Assembly: GCA_029891385.1 (NCBI GenBank)
Contig: CM057228.1
Span: 80,030,964-80,094,963 of the forward strand
Reading direction: 5' to 3'
Length of the DNA stretch: 64,000 bases
Origin: Erythroxylum novogranatense
Taxonomy: Eukaryota > Streptophyta > Magnoliopsida > Malpighiales > Erythroxylaceae
Shown: positions 48,821-60,349 of the stretch, piece after piece
How positions within the stretch are numbered: position 1 is the stretch's first letter
How the letters are laid out: each line of letters starts with the position of its first letter
Translations under genes and position numbers: made by a program
The notes under the pieces: model-generated
What the model was told of the DNA's origin: nothing
Database searches by the model: none
What the model saw: the letters and a program-made list of their open reading frames with translations, nothing else

Positions 48821-49879
48821 CTTATTATTGTTTTTGTATAGATTGATTTTATTTTATTTATGATGTTATATTTATCTTTATCATATATTTTTAATGCTCT
48901 TATTGATAATTTAATTAACGATAATTAGATTTGATCTTAATTCACTTGTGGACAATTATAGGGAACTTATTTTAAGTGGATCATGACTTAGATATTATGA
49001 GTTAAATGAGATCTTTAATAAACCTACGATTTCTCTTATGTTATGTGAAACATTTCATCAAAGTTCATATAACATGATGTGTTCTTGGAAGTTATAACTT
49101 AGTGAAGACAAATGTTTATTAACTGAAGAATAAATAGTTAAAACTTGATATAGTGTAATATTATATTTTAGGAAATTCTACGGTCTAGATGATAATATCT
49201 TGTAAGTTTATTAAATCATGATCATAAAGATGATACTAGAGAACGTGCTTATATAAGCAATAATTGTAACTGAAATTTTTATTTGATCAATTACTTTATT
49301 TTATGTGTCTTGGTTATCATTTTTACTTTTATTTTATAATTTTTACCATTTTATAAAATTATCTTAATCAATTCTTTTAACTAGTTAGTTGTAAGAGAGT
49401 TCATTAAATCTCTCTGGCTTCCTTGTGGGATCAACAATCTATTTACCATTATATTACTCATAAACAATAAGTGCACTTATCTTTATTTAGGAAGCTATTT
49501 TCAATAGAAAAAATTAAAGGAGAAGAAAATAATTAAAAGAAAAGTTTTTAACTTTGTTCGTAAGGAGGCAATTGGTGTTTATGAGACATAAGAACTATTA
49601 GTCTAGTCTTTTCAATTCTTTATTCTTTATACTTTATTTTTCTAAATTTTTTTCTTTGTACTTTGATTTTAGGTTTGATCTTAATGTATGACAAGGAGAC
49701 AAACACTTCATTTCCTTAAAGAAGACCTAAAGCTTCTTAAAATACTTCATTGGATAAGAAGAGAATGGACTAAGCTAAAAGCCTAAGATATACAAGGTAT
49801 ACAAATTAATACAATGGAAGGAATACTTAAAACCACATCTTATGGGGACATGATCCAATGGTGCACAATGATTCAAACC

Positions 49880-50260
49880 CCATAATAATAAGTTTAGTTT
49901 GATGGATTACCATACATATGTCCCAACGGACATATTTCCAACTTATTAGAGATTTGCGACACCTTTAAGATTAATGGAGCCACCAAAGATGAAATAAGGC
50001 TAAGGTTGATTTTATTTTTATTAAGGGATCAAGCTAAAAAGTGGTTTAAGATATTACCTACAATTCAATTATAACATAGGAAAGTCTTGTAAAACCATTC
50101 TTAGCCAAATATTTCCCATCATTAAAAATAATAAAGCTGAGAAATGACATCTCCATCTACTGGTAATTTAACAATTGAATTCTTTATGAGTATGGGCGAG
50201 ATATGCTGAAGAAGTTCCCATATCATAGCCTACCAATAGATATAGGTTTAGACCTTTCAA
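49880..50260 (+). pseudogene. Gypsy gag remnant (retrotrans_gag, Athila-like)
   Basis: The segment reads PNGHISNLLEICDTFKINGA, with KDEIRLRLILFLLRDQAKKW directly after it, at about 49927-50046. These are the hallmark helices of Athila-type gag. Degraded sequence with stops follows. No zinc knuckle is seen. Confidence 0.75.
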
Positions 50261-51224
50261 AATGGTGTAATCTATTTAATAAAGTAGATGGTTTATGTAA
50301 TAACTAGTGTAACTCTTAATATTAAATCTTTGAAAGCAACTCTTAAATTGATAGAATAGATGTTTATAAATAATTATTACTAGCAATTACTAAGGCAAAA
50401 CTAATAGAACCTTAAGTATTCAAAATATAGGTGCAATGACTAGATTAGTAATTCAAGTAGAGAACCTAGTAATGAAACTTGACATTTTGAATACAATGGT
50501 AAGACCAGATTACTTATAAGTTATGAATTATATAAGGTCATCGAAGCATTGAATATTAAGCTAGAAACCCTATAATTAATTAAGTAGAGCAAGAGGAATA
50601 TATGGGTAGTTTCTAAAGCAATAATAACCCTTAAGTTATGAACTACAATATGGGATGAAGGAATCCTTCATATTTTTCTTAGAGCAATAAAATAGCCTTA
50701 CGGTAACCCTAGCTCAATTTCATCAAAATCAATAAAAAAGATGAAATAAAACCTAAATGACTTGATGATCTGAAGCTTGATTACAAAATTAAAAGGCTTC
50801 TATTCGAAGCTTAAAACTAAATTTGGTCAGTTAACAAATTTGATAGTTTAAAGGCCTCAAGGGACATTGCCTAATGATATGCTATTAAACTTGAAAGAAC
50901 ATGTGAAGATAATCAACTTAAAGAATAGAATGAATTGATTAATAGTATAAAGGAAGAGCCAAACGGTAACATGGATAAGGAAGGGAAAGAAAGAGGAGGA
51001 AGTTTATGAGGAGAAAGTATAAAAAAAAGAATGAAATCAAAGTTACTTAAACATCTTTAAACACCATCTAGAAGCTAAAGATATGGGAAATTTTAACGTT
51101 TCCTTTGATATTAGTATTGTCTTCATAAATAAAGAATTAGTTAAATTAGGAGGTAGAATGATCTGATGTTTTATACCATGAATAAGAAGATGAGACTAAG
51201 AGAATTGAAAGCTATTGAGCAATA

Positions 51225-51557
51225 ATGCAATTTGTAAGAAGATCAATTAGACATCATAAAGTTATTATAAAGAATGTTTTGATTGATATTGATACGCTTA
51301 CATTTCCAAGTAATTTCTATATACTTGACATGAAAGAGGATAATAAAGTATCTTTAATCATAGGTAGATTTTTCCTTGCAATAATTGGTGTATTTATAAG
51401 TGCTAGGAAAGGTAAATTAATGCTTAGGGATGGAGATGAAGAGATTTCCTTTTTAATCTTGAATGAAATTAACCAATTTTTGATTAATGATAACTCATGC
51501 AAGATAATCGTTCAAATACTTTACATAAATTCATCAAGCATGGATTTTAGGTGTTAA
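51225..51557 (+). pseudogene. Gypsy aspartic-protease region (Athila-like)
   Basis: The 110-codon frame reads VIIKNVLIDIDTLTFPSNFY, then ILDMKEDNKVSLIIGRFFLA and GKLMLRDGDEEISF. It aligns in order with the C-terminal half of Athila/Tat proteases (VLVKVDKFIFPADF, ILGRPFLAT, KGELTLRV). The catalytic D-x-G part upstream is not preserved. RT and integrase are missing between this and the right repeat. Confidence 0.75.
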
Positions 51558-53601
51558 AGAAGAAAAGGATAAAAGAGAGAGCGTGATTAAAAGGAAGAAA
51601 AAGAAATAAAGAGCCTTTGCATGGCATCTTCAATGATCACTAAGAATGGAGTAAAAACTATATTACTTCACCAACTAATCAATTTTAACCATATTACTTC
51701 ACTAACTAATCAATTTTAGAAAGAAATTCTAATTAAAAGACTCCCATAACAACATTTTTAAAGAGGAAACCAAACTATTTATTTATGACTTTGATTTAAA
51801 GACATTTTAAACTATAAAACATTTTAGTAGGGACCATTTTATATTAGTTTGTTTTTTAATAAGACTATCAATTTTATATTTCTATTTTTATTTTTTTGCT
51901 TATGTTTTTGTAGTTAGGAAACAAAGGAAGGCAAACATGAGCTTAAGGAAACTATTGAAAGAGCATTTAGGTTGAAAAATTAAAGGAATAACCTAAAGAA
52001 AAGCTTTAAATCAAGCTAGCCTGTGACCTTATGGATATGTAGATGGAGGTACAACTTAGAGGGAGACGTGCACATTTTTAAAGAGTAATATAGCCTTAGA
52101 AGTGCCCATTTCTATATGTAAAAAGTTATAGAAAATATTTATGTTCTAAGACATGGGCATGCTAGAAATTGTGTCCCTTCTTAGAAAGATACATAAGGAT
52201 CCATAGTCTAGGACACAAGTGCATCCCAAACTATATCTCAAATGTACAAACATATTTAAAATATGAAATATCTAATTTGAGGGACTTCTCTAGACTTTAA
52301 CCATTCTTTTGAAGGAGACCTTATAATAGCTAGCAAGATTTTTTAAAGAGTAACATAAATTGAGACACGCTTATGTCTCCGCTCGTGTTTAGACCTAAAA
52401 AAGTTATAAAAACATCCATGATCTTGGACATGGGCATGTTAGAGCTCATGTCCCTCCCTAGAAAGAAGTGGAGGGATGCATGACTTAGGACATGATCGTT
52501 TCTTAGACTATGCCTTAAATGAATGTAACATATTCAAAGCATAGAGATCTTAATATGACAGACTTTTTTGGACTTGTATCATTCGTTTCCATTAAAAAAC
52601 TTAGGTGCACTCTCTAGAAGGTAGAAAACCTTTAGGATGTCAACTTTGGAGCTATTTTCAATATAGAAACAAGACCGAATATCATCCAAATAGATTAAGC
52701 TATCTAAAGTATAAATATTTTTTATCTTGACTTCTTTTATTTTATCAATTAAGTTTTTACATAAACATTATTTGCAGCTAAGTATTTTGTATTTTTAAAT
52801 AGGAAAAACATTATTTATCATCTTTGGATATTTTGCTTCAATTTTAATGATGAAGTGGGATTTATATTTGTCAGATATGTTTGGTGCGCTTAATCAAATT
52901 TAATATACTAATGATTATATCTAATCTTAATTCACTTACGGGCAATTAAAGAGAACCTACCTATGAGTGAACATGATTTGGATATTAGGAGTTGAATTAG
53001 GTGCTAAAGATAGACTTATATGATTTATCTTGTTTTAGGTTAAAACCTTTCAAAGAGGTTCACTAATATAATGAATAATTTGGGGTTTTAATTTAGTAGA
53101 GATACATAATTAACTTAGGAATTGGTAATTGCAGCTTAAAAGAGTTCAATTTCATATTTTAGAAAATTATGCTAGTCTGAAGATAAAAACCTTATAAGTT
53201 TATATAATCATAACTACAAAGATGATACTAGGGGAAGTACTTTTATGAACATTAATTATGATTGAATTTTCTATTTGATTGATATCTTTGCTTTGTATTT
53301 CTTGGCTATCAGTTTATTTAGGTTTTATTTTATATTTTTTAATTCCATAAAAACCATATTAATTAATTTTTTAACTAGTTAAGAGTATGAGGGTTCACTG
53401 GATAGAAAAGGTATATAATCTCAATTGGTCATAATGGTCTGCCCCAATTGGGATAAATATGAGTTTTTTTAATCTCAGAAATGACCTCCTAATTTCTCTA
53501 TAGGGTCCTGTGGTTTTTTAGTGACTAAATGTACTAAATTCCAAAAGAATGGAAAATATTTCTTAAATTGATCTTAAATTAAGTTTTCCTTATGTATTTA
53601 T

Positions 53602-53674
53602 AAGAAATTATATAGCCCGCACGGGTAGCTTGGTTGGCAAACTAACATGGTCAATTGGAGCAAGAAATTATATA
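53602..53674 (+). mobile_element. 47-bp SINE stub with 13-bp target-site duplications
   Basis: AAGAAATTATATA occurs at 53602-53614 and again at 53662-53674. Between them are 47 bp starting GCCCGCACGGGTAGCTTGG, which contain an A-box-like GTAGCTTGGTTGG. Plant SINEs commonly start this way. The B box and tail are absent. Confidence 0.65.
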
Positions 53675-54690
53675 AGTAATATAGTCTAAGACATAATCAT
53701 GTCCTAGATTGTGTTTGTCATTGCTTCTCACCTGGAACATTACACAAGTACAAGCACACCTGTGTCTTTAGTTAGGTTTTTCACTGTCTCTTTTTTTCAT
53801 ATAAACATGAGCATTAATATGTTTATATCACTAATCATTTTCATTATTTCTCAATTCTAATTTATGATTAATTAATATAGGTATAAACATGTTTGAGCTT
53901 TATTTTATAATGTTTCCTCAACATTATGTTACAAAAATTTCATCTACCCATGACTTTATTTTATTTTATCTTTTAGCTTTTAAGAAGAATACTAGCTAAC
54001 ATGGACGTGTTTCATATTATCCTTTTGCTATAATTGATATTTCTTCTTGATTTCCTTTTAAAACTTCTTAATTCTTGAGAAAGTTCATTCTAAAACAACA
54101 TTTCTAGCAATGACCTAAAATATAGAAAAATCAATTAAAAATGTAATTTATGTGAAAATATTGCAAAACACTAACTGAAATATCTATATATTTTACACAT
54201 ATCAAATAACTAAACATTTAAGTTTTTGCATGTCTTTATGAAAATTCTTAAAAGAAATTAGTCTAAACAAGTTTTAGTTATAAGAAGGCACTCGAGATTT
54301 AGTTATAACTAAACAAGTTTTAGTTCAATAATCCACCTTTAGCACCACCCCCCACCAATAAGGCCCCTTAGTATGACACTAAACCTTCCACCAGACCTCA
54401 ATCATCCTAAGATGTTATTGTCCCTCCCTCAGTTAGGATCAGGATCAGCGAGAGTCGATACGACTTCTTTGCTTCCTCCTTTCAAATAGAGGTCACCTAG
54501 GAAGGTCTCTAGCACCTCGATCCTTAGACGTCTAGCTTCTTTCCTCATCTTCTTCCTTTACAGCAATAGTTTATACCATAAATGAAAATGGATCAATTAG
54601 AATCATTCTCAACTCATCCTCCCTTTGGTTGCCTAGAATAAAGTGGTTACTTAAGACCCTTAAAACTTGACTAAGCTTATATTCATCCTT
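53675..54690. other. AT-rich DNA with an unidentified decayed reading frame
   Basis: There is no secure gene. A minus-strand stretch at about 54440-54560 shows an open segment (EARRLRIEVLETFLGDLYL) that I cannot assign. Words such as GTCTAAGACATAATCATG near 53683 resemble the inverted GACATGGGCATG words of the Athila-like repeats. Confidence 0.4.
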
Positions 54691-55048
54691 GATACTGAGG
54701 GGTCTGAGGTGGTATCTCCTCCAAATGAATGATCACGGCTTTGTCGATTCGAACTTAAGATCGATCCTTGGAAACCGGTCAAAAATAATTTATACCAAGG
54801 ATTGCAGTATAGGATGCAACCTCGGGTCGTCTCTCTTGATCGGAACATAATGAAATGGACGTAAGCTATCCTGTATGTCATAAAATGCAAGCGAAATTAG
54901 TAAGAAAATGGGGGTTTTGATTTTGAGAACACTAATGAATTGAAAAGCATGTAAAAAGTATTTTTGGATTTTTGAAAATAGAAAAAGAAAATACTAAAAC
55001 AAGTGATAAAATCCTCTTGAAAACGAGCTTTGGCTATCACAGTTCAAA

Positions 55049-55480
55049 ACTAAGTGTGAATGGTAAACCTTAAAGAACTCTCTTTAAGTCCAGGGTCTTG
55101 ATTAATGAACTCCTGTCACTCTTGACTCCATTTCTCAAGACCCCATTAGGTGCTCTTGAGCCCTAGAAACTTAAAGGACTCTTTAAGTCCAAGGTTTTAA
55201 TCAAGGGACCCCATTGCTTAAAACCTTGTTAAAAGCATCTTAGTGTGTGCGGATGGGATTAGAAATCACTAAGTTTGAATGGTAAACCTTAAAGGACTCT
55301 CTTTAAGTCCAGGGTCTTGATTAATGGACTCCTGTCACTCTCGACTCCATTTCTCAAGACCCCATTAGGTGCTCTTGAGCCCTAGAACCTTAAAGGAACC
55401 TTTAAGTCCAAGGTTTTAATCAAGGAATCCCATTTCTTAAAACCTTGTTAAAAACATCTTAGTGTGCGAAATAGACATGT
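55049..55480. repeat. ~220-bp tandem duplication
   Basis: Two copies start at about 55049 and 55269 with CTAAGTKTGAATGGTAAACC. Each contains TAAGTCCAGGGTCTTGATTA and TAAGTCCAAGGTTTTAATCA, and they differ at a handful of positions. Confidence 0.85.
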
Positions 55481-56234
55481 TAATGCAAGTGGTCAATCGG
55501 ATCAAACATAATCATCTATATCAAACACGACCATGCAGATAATGAGGATTAATGCAATCACCAAAGGACATATATGAGACCTCATATATTTAAGCTCAAA
55601 GTTCTACATAAACAAATCCATAACACATTACATTGTTCAACGCTTAATTAAACTCTAATTAAGCTAATCTAACTACAAAGCAATAAGCCCCAACTCGGCT
55701 GTTCATAACAATGTAGTTAAATAATGTAAACTACCAATCCAAACAACACATTAAATGTCCAACATTTAACTATAATCAAGTAGCTTCACTACAAATTACA
55801 ATCCCTAGACCTAGGCATTTATAAATTATAGCTAAACTACAGATTAAGCTACTCCCCTTGGAAGCTCGGTGAACTCCAGCCATCACTGCATCTTCAATAG
55901 GAAAGAAATGCCAAGCCACGCATAGCAACTGGAAGCCTCACAACTCGCAACGACTCCAAGATATCCATGGTGGACGGCGACGGTAAAAATAGAAGATAAA
56001 AACTAATGCAGAAGTTGCCCCCAGGGAACCCCGAAGGGAACCCTGGGGAAGGGGGTGTCGCGGATGCTCTTGATGCTTCTCTCCTAGCTCTTCGGTCTCC
56101 TCTCTCTCCGAGTGTCGATTTCCAAAAAAAGATCCCCGTTCTAACCTAATTCGACAATATTTAAAGGATGGTTCACTGGCCGGGTTGGTATAGTGAGTGA
56201 TTTTTTCATTTAAAGTCTGAATACCCGTCTGCAC

Positions 56235-56395
56235 GTCGCGACGTGCGAATTAATTCTCAACCCAACGTGTGCTCTTGCTTGCTCGCCGCGACGTGTTGAA
56301 TTGTTGACGTTGCGAGGTACGATCGTGTGTTGATACGCCGCGACGTGGGAATTACATTCGCCGCAGCGAGGCGATTAGTTCACGCTGCGACGTGC
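56235..56395. repeat. GC-rich palindromic island in LTR E
   Basis: CACGTCGCGACGTGC, GCCGCGACGTG, CGCCGCGACGTGG and CGCTGCGACGTGC recur at intervals of 30-50 bp, separated by AT-rich spacers. Confidence 0.8.
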
Positions 56396-56639
56396 CTTAA
56401 GGACTTCATGCTGTGTTGACTCTTCTGATCCTTTTTGACTCCTTTTCTCTTACAATATAAAATAAAAATTTGCAGTATCAATTTTTCTTAGAAAAATTAT
56501 AATGCAATTAATATCAATTTGTACAATTTTACTAGCAAATTGCATAAAACATAAGCTCACCGTAAGAGACTAATTTAAACACAAAAATCATGAATTAAGA
56601 GTCAAAAAGTGCATTAACAACCATGAAAGTGTAGCCAAT

Positions 56640-58802
56640 TATATATTAAGCTTGGGCTCAATCAATGAACCACTAAACTTAGGAGCTAGTAAATGGAAGA
56701 CCGCCTTAGTTAGATTTTTGTTGGAGAAGAGACTTTTTTACTCACAGTTAAAGAGGTAGCTTACACTAAATGGGGAAAACATGGTCTGGAATCTATCCCT
56801 ATTAGTGAGGAAGATCTTTTATTTTTAAATTTTTAGTTGAAGAATAAACAATTTAGATTATTAAAGGAGACCTATGGCATGTGTAAGGTAGGTCTTTTTT
56901 TATTCAAAACTAGAGACTAGGAATGATACTAGATAAATCCAATTTGACTAGCATTCCGTTTTAGGTGAAATTTCATAAGGTCCTTGTGAAATACTAGTTT
57001 GAAAAAGGTTTTAGTCAACTTACAAGTAAGTTGGGAAAGCCATTGAAACTAGATGAAAAGACTGGAACATCATTAGGATTGGATACATATGTGTATCCAT
57101 AAAAGTACAAAAGGAAAACCAAGTTTTAGATTCCATAAAATTTCTTAAATTTCATGATTAATTAAAGTTGGTTACATATATAATGAAATGATCTTACATC
57201 TTGAAGCCAAATATGACAAAAAGAGTTAAATTCCTAAGATACAAGAGGGCCTAAATTCTGGGAACTAAGACAAAGTAGGAAAGGGAAGTAATATGATAGT
57301 TGAATAAGAAAGTGAGAGGCTAGATGCAATAAAGGAAATCCCCACTAAGATAATAGTGGAAGAGGTTAACCCTAAAGTAGCTAAGGAGTTATAAAGTCAA
57401 GTCTCCCTACAAAATATAGACATCTAAAAAGGGAAATGGAAATCTAGATCACCCAAAGGAAATGGATATGAGCTTGATGTGAATTAAAAAATATGACTAG
57501 AGAATAAGCTAGATTCTCCCTCAACTTCTAAAATCAACAAAAAAGCTAAAGGAAGAAAGGCCAAGAAGAAAATCCAAAAACTTCTCGATAGAATGAATTT
57601 ACTAATGTGGAACATTAGGGGACTAAATAACCCAAATAATTAGTAGGACCTCAAGGATTTTTGAATCCTTAAGAGACCCCTTTAATAGAAACCAAAATAA
57701 AGTAGGAGCCATTTAGAAAATGACTCTGGTTCATAAAAAAGGAATGGACATCACTATGCAATTATAGCATTATAATGGCAAAATTATTGTAAAATTTAAC
57801 CCTCACACATTCCAACCCAAATACTTGGAATACATTGATCAATTACTTCACTACATAATATGTTAGATCATAGTTGGTAACTTTAATTGTATAAAGCAAG
57901 CATTTGAGTTAAAAGTCAATCTAGAGCTAAGATGCCTAACAATTTAGAGTTGGAGGATCCCTATTATTTAGGGAACTTGTTCAACTAGAGTAATAGGCAA
58001 AGTAAGGCTCATTTTATGTAGAAGAAACCTGATAAAAGCCTAGTCAACTCAAATTAGAAAAGGAAATTTACCTAAAGCTCTTTCATATTCCACAACTGTT
58101 TAGTATTTGACCACTCTCCTATTATCACTTCAATAAACTACCTTAAGCTTAAAAGGAAAACTCACTTCATATTTTTCAATGCATAGTTCAAACAACCATT
58201 CTACTTAAGATTGATATAAGATGGACTAAGGTAAAAGATGTATGGTTTAAAAGCTTTCCAATGCTAGTAATACCTAAAAATTGTCAAACCAAACTTTATA
58301 TATCTTAAAAATTTTGATTCTTCTCTATTTTTATAATAGAAAAACTCTTCCCTCAACGAAATTCTGAAGCTTCAGGATTCCTTAGTCTTTAATCCAACGA
58401 ACCAATGCTTGAGAGCTTTGGAATCATTTGCATTAAAATATTACTATATAACATTAAAAAATGTAATTAACATCTTTGGAAAAAAATCCAATATTAGTTA
58501 TCTTAGAGAAGTAGACTCTAATACCAGAGTCTTTTACCAAAAAATCTATGCACAAATAAAGAGAAACAAATTGATTTCTTTAAGGGACAAAGAAGTAAAT
58601 TTTGTTACTAAATAAGAAGATCTTAAAGAACTAGCATTCTCTCATTTTAGATCCATACTTGGTGAAAGCCATGAGGAGTGTTTTTTTTTTCCCTAAGTAA
58701 CTATTTCATAATACACTTAGAAGTTCAATTGATCATGGAAGTGTCTCTTAAGGAAATCAAACACACTATGTTTAGCTTGTGTCATGACAAAGTCACGAGA
58801 CC
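56640..58802 (+). pseudogene. L1-type LINE, degenerate and interrupted
   Basis: The first part (about 56697-57130) shows an ORF1-like DUF4283 region (VGEETFLLTVKEVAYTKWGK; SKLGKPLKLDEKTGTSLGLD). ORF2 follows. The endonuclease opens MNLLMWNIRGLNNPNN (57592-57640) and continues with IIVGNFN (near 57866) and DHSPI (near 58109). A pre-RT segment (58409-58615) reads SNISYLREVDSNTRVFYQKI. The RT entrance VSLKEIKHTMFSLCHDKVTR is at 58741-58800. Many stops occur. Sequence switches abruptly to a copia LTR at about 58803, so the RT is cut off. Confidence 0.8.
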
Positions 58803-60335
58803 AGTATTGGATCAAAAAATAAAACATGCATGATTTGGATAAAATGGTAGATTTCAAAACTTTTTAGAAATCAAAATTACAGTAGAAGCAATCTAACCAA
58901 ATCAATATGCTTAGCCATATATGATACGGTATAAGGATAAACGTTTGCATAAACAAAAGATGAAAATTATTACCGACTCCTTCACTATAGCTTTAACTCC
59001 TCACTGTGCTATCCTATCCTCGGCAATATATCCACTCTAAGGTGATGTATCCTCTTCTTATTATCGTATCCTTGACCAATCCAATCTACCACCTGTCCTC
59101 CTTTGACAACTAGGTTAACAAGGTCCTTTAGTGGGAAAGGAGAAGAAACACTTGAAGAGATTTTTTCTTAGAAGAATGAAGCCAAAGATGAGATACCTCT
59201 CATGCAGTTTTTAGCTTTACCATGCAAGATAGGAGAGAGAGAGAGAGTGAAAAATGCAAGAACCCCTTCTCACTTCTTCTCAATTTCGGTTTACATTAAA
59301 AGAAAGAAGAGATTTGAATCAAATGCATCACATCATTCTTTAGTAAGCCTAGAATTAATTTAATCTCATTAGAATTAATTCCAACTTATTAGCTAAATGT
59401 CATTCCACAAAAGAAACAATTAGTTGAACTCTTGAATTACTAAATCTTATGAGAAAACATGTTTCAAATAGGATGTCTAATTGCAAACTCTAATATGAAC
59501 CATGTTATAGTCATCAGCATAATAAAGCATAAAATTATTGTTTTACCTTTATGTTGGTTTTTCTTTCTAGATCTTCCGTTTTACTTTATATGGTAATTAA
59601 CACATAAGATCATATATTGGTATTAAAACTTGATGGGTAGCTAGTCCATCAAACTATTGGCACCATTTTAATCACCAATCTCCATGAAACATCTAGAAGT
59701 GATGATATCACTATAAACTCTTTATTTGAGTGAATGTTCCCTGATACATGTTTCAATTAATAATTCCAACATGCAGACACTGGATTGATACTCTGTAAAA
59801 ATCTATTCCTATCATATCAAGAATTATAATGAAACACTTATGAGTTCACCACTCATCAAGATTATGGTCCATAATAAATGAATGCTTAAGTTATATGTTT
59901 TGAGATTAAAGTAATGACCCACTTTATTCTTTAAAACATACTTGATTTTAGATCCATTTAATAGTGCCATTATTGATAGTCAACTACTATCATAATACGA
60001 AACTGATCATTCCCTTGAAGTAAACTCTTTTTCTTGCATGGAGATAACTACAGTTTAAACTATAATCAAGCGACCAACTTGATTATTCAACTGTGAATCC
60101 ATTATTTTAGATTTTTATAATATACATGTTTCCCATACATCGCTATATATATATATTTATTACTTACAAAAGAATCTTGATACCTTATGACTAGATATAT
60201 AAAGCTCATAAAAATCAAACTCTTTTGTTTTATTAATAATAAATATTTTCATTATAAAAATAACTAGAAGAAAATTAAGTTATAAGTCAATATATGTGCT
60301 TTCCAGGGCACTATATTTACATAACTCTAATAATC
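58803..60335 (-). mobile_element. 3' LTR of a minus-strand copia element
   Basis: It lies immediately downstream (minus strand) of copia RNase H and ends where LINE sequence resumes at about 58802. Its left-end TATTGGATC resembles the TTGGGTTTTGATC end of solo LTR I. Both contain comparable blocks in the same order. A GA microsatellite lies at 59231-59248. The right boundary near 60335 is approximate. Confidence 0.6.
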
Positions 60336-60349
60336 TCCCACTTGCCCTA

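Larger units (their letters stand above)
48190..53400 (+). mobile_element. Old Athila-like gypsy element
   Basis: Diverged direct repeats at about 48200-49520 and 52010-53400 share blocks such as 'ttaattcactt..gg.caatta', 'cataaagatgatactag' and 'aactagtta', in the same order. Between them are gag and protease remnants of Athila/Tat type. The LTR copies differ strongly and no TSD is recognisable, so this is one of the oldest insertions here. Boundaries are approximate. Confidence 0.65.
54690..56620 (-). mobile_element. Gypsy (Athila/Tat-like) LTR, minus strand (element E)
   Basis: On the minus strand it opens near 56620 with GTTAATGCACTTTTTGACTC and has a GC-rich island (56235-56395). A possible leader with CCGTCGCCGTCCACCATGG lies near 55965-55984. 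A 220-bp tandem duplication and a segment reading GCAACCTCGGGTCGTCTC (plus strand, near 54818) follow. It parallels LTR F. The left boundary and completeness are uncertain. Confidence 0.45.

Noticed and set aside
51225..51557. 110-codon frame as a possible host gene
   Set aside because: Motif order matches the C-terminal part of an Athila-type protease, and gag remnants and LTR-like repeats flank it.
54660..54890. 76-codon minus frame and the 98-codon minus frame at 55938-56234
   Set aside because: Both fall in LTR E without recognisable domains; the second may be LTR leader sequence, and neither has gene-like support.
58409..58615. 68-codon frame as an independent small gene
   Set aside because: It matches the segment before the RT of L1-type LINEs and is in line with endonuclease and RT motifs on both sides.
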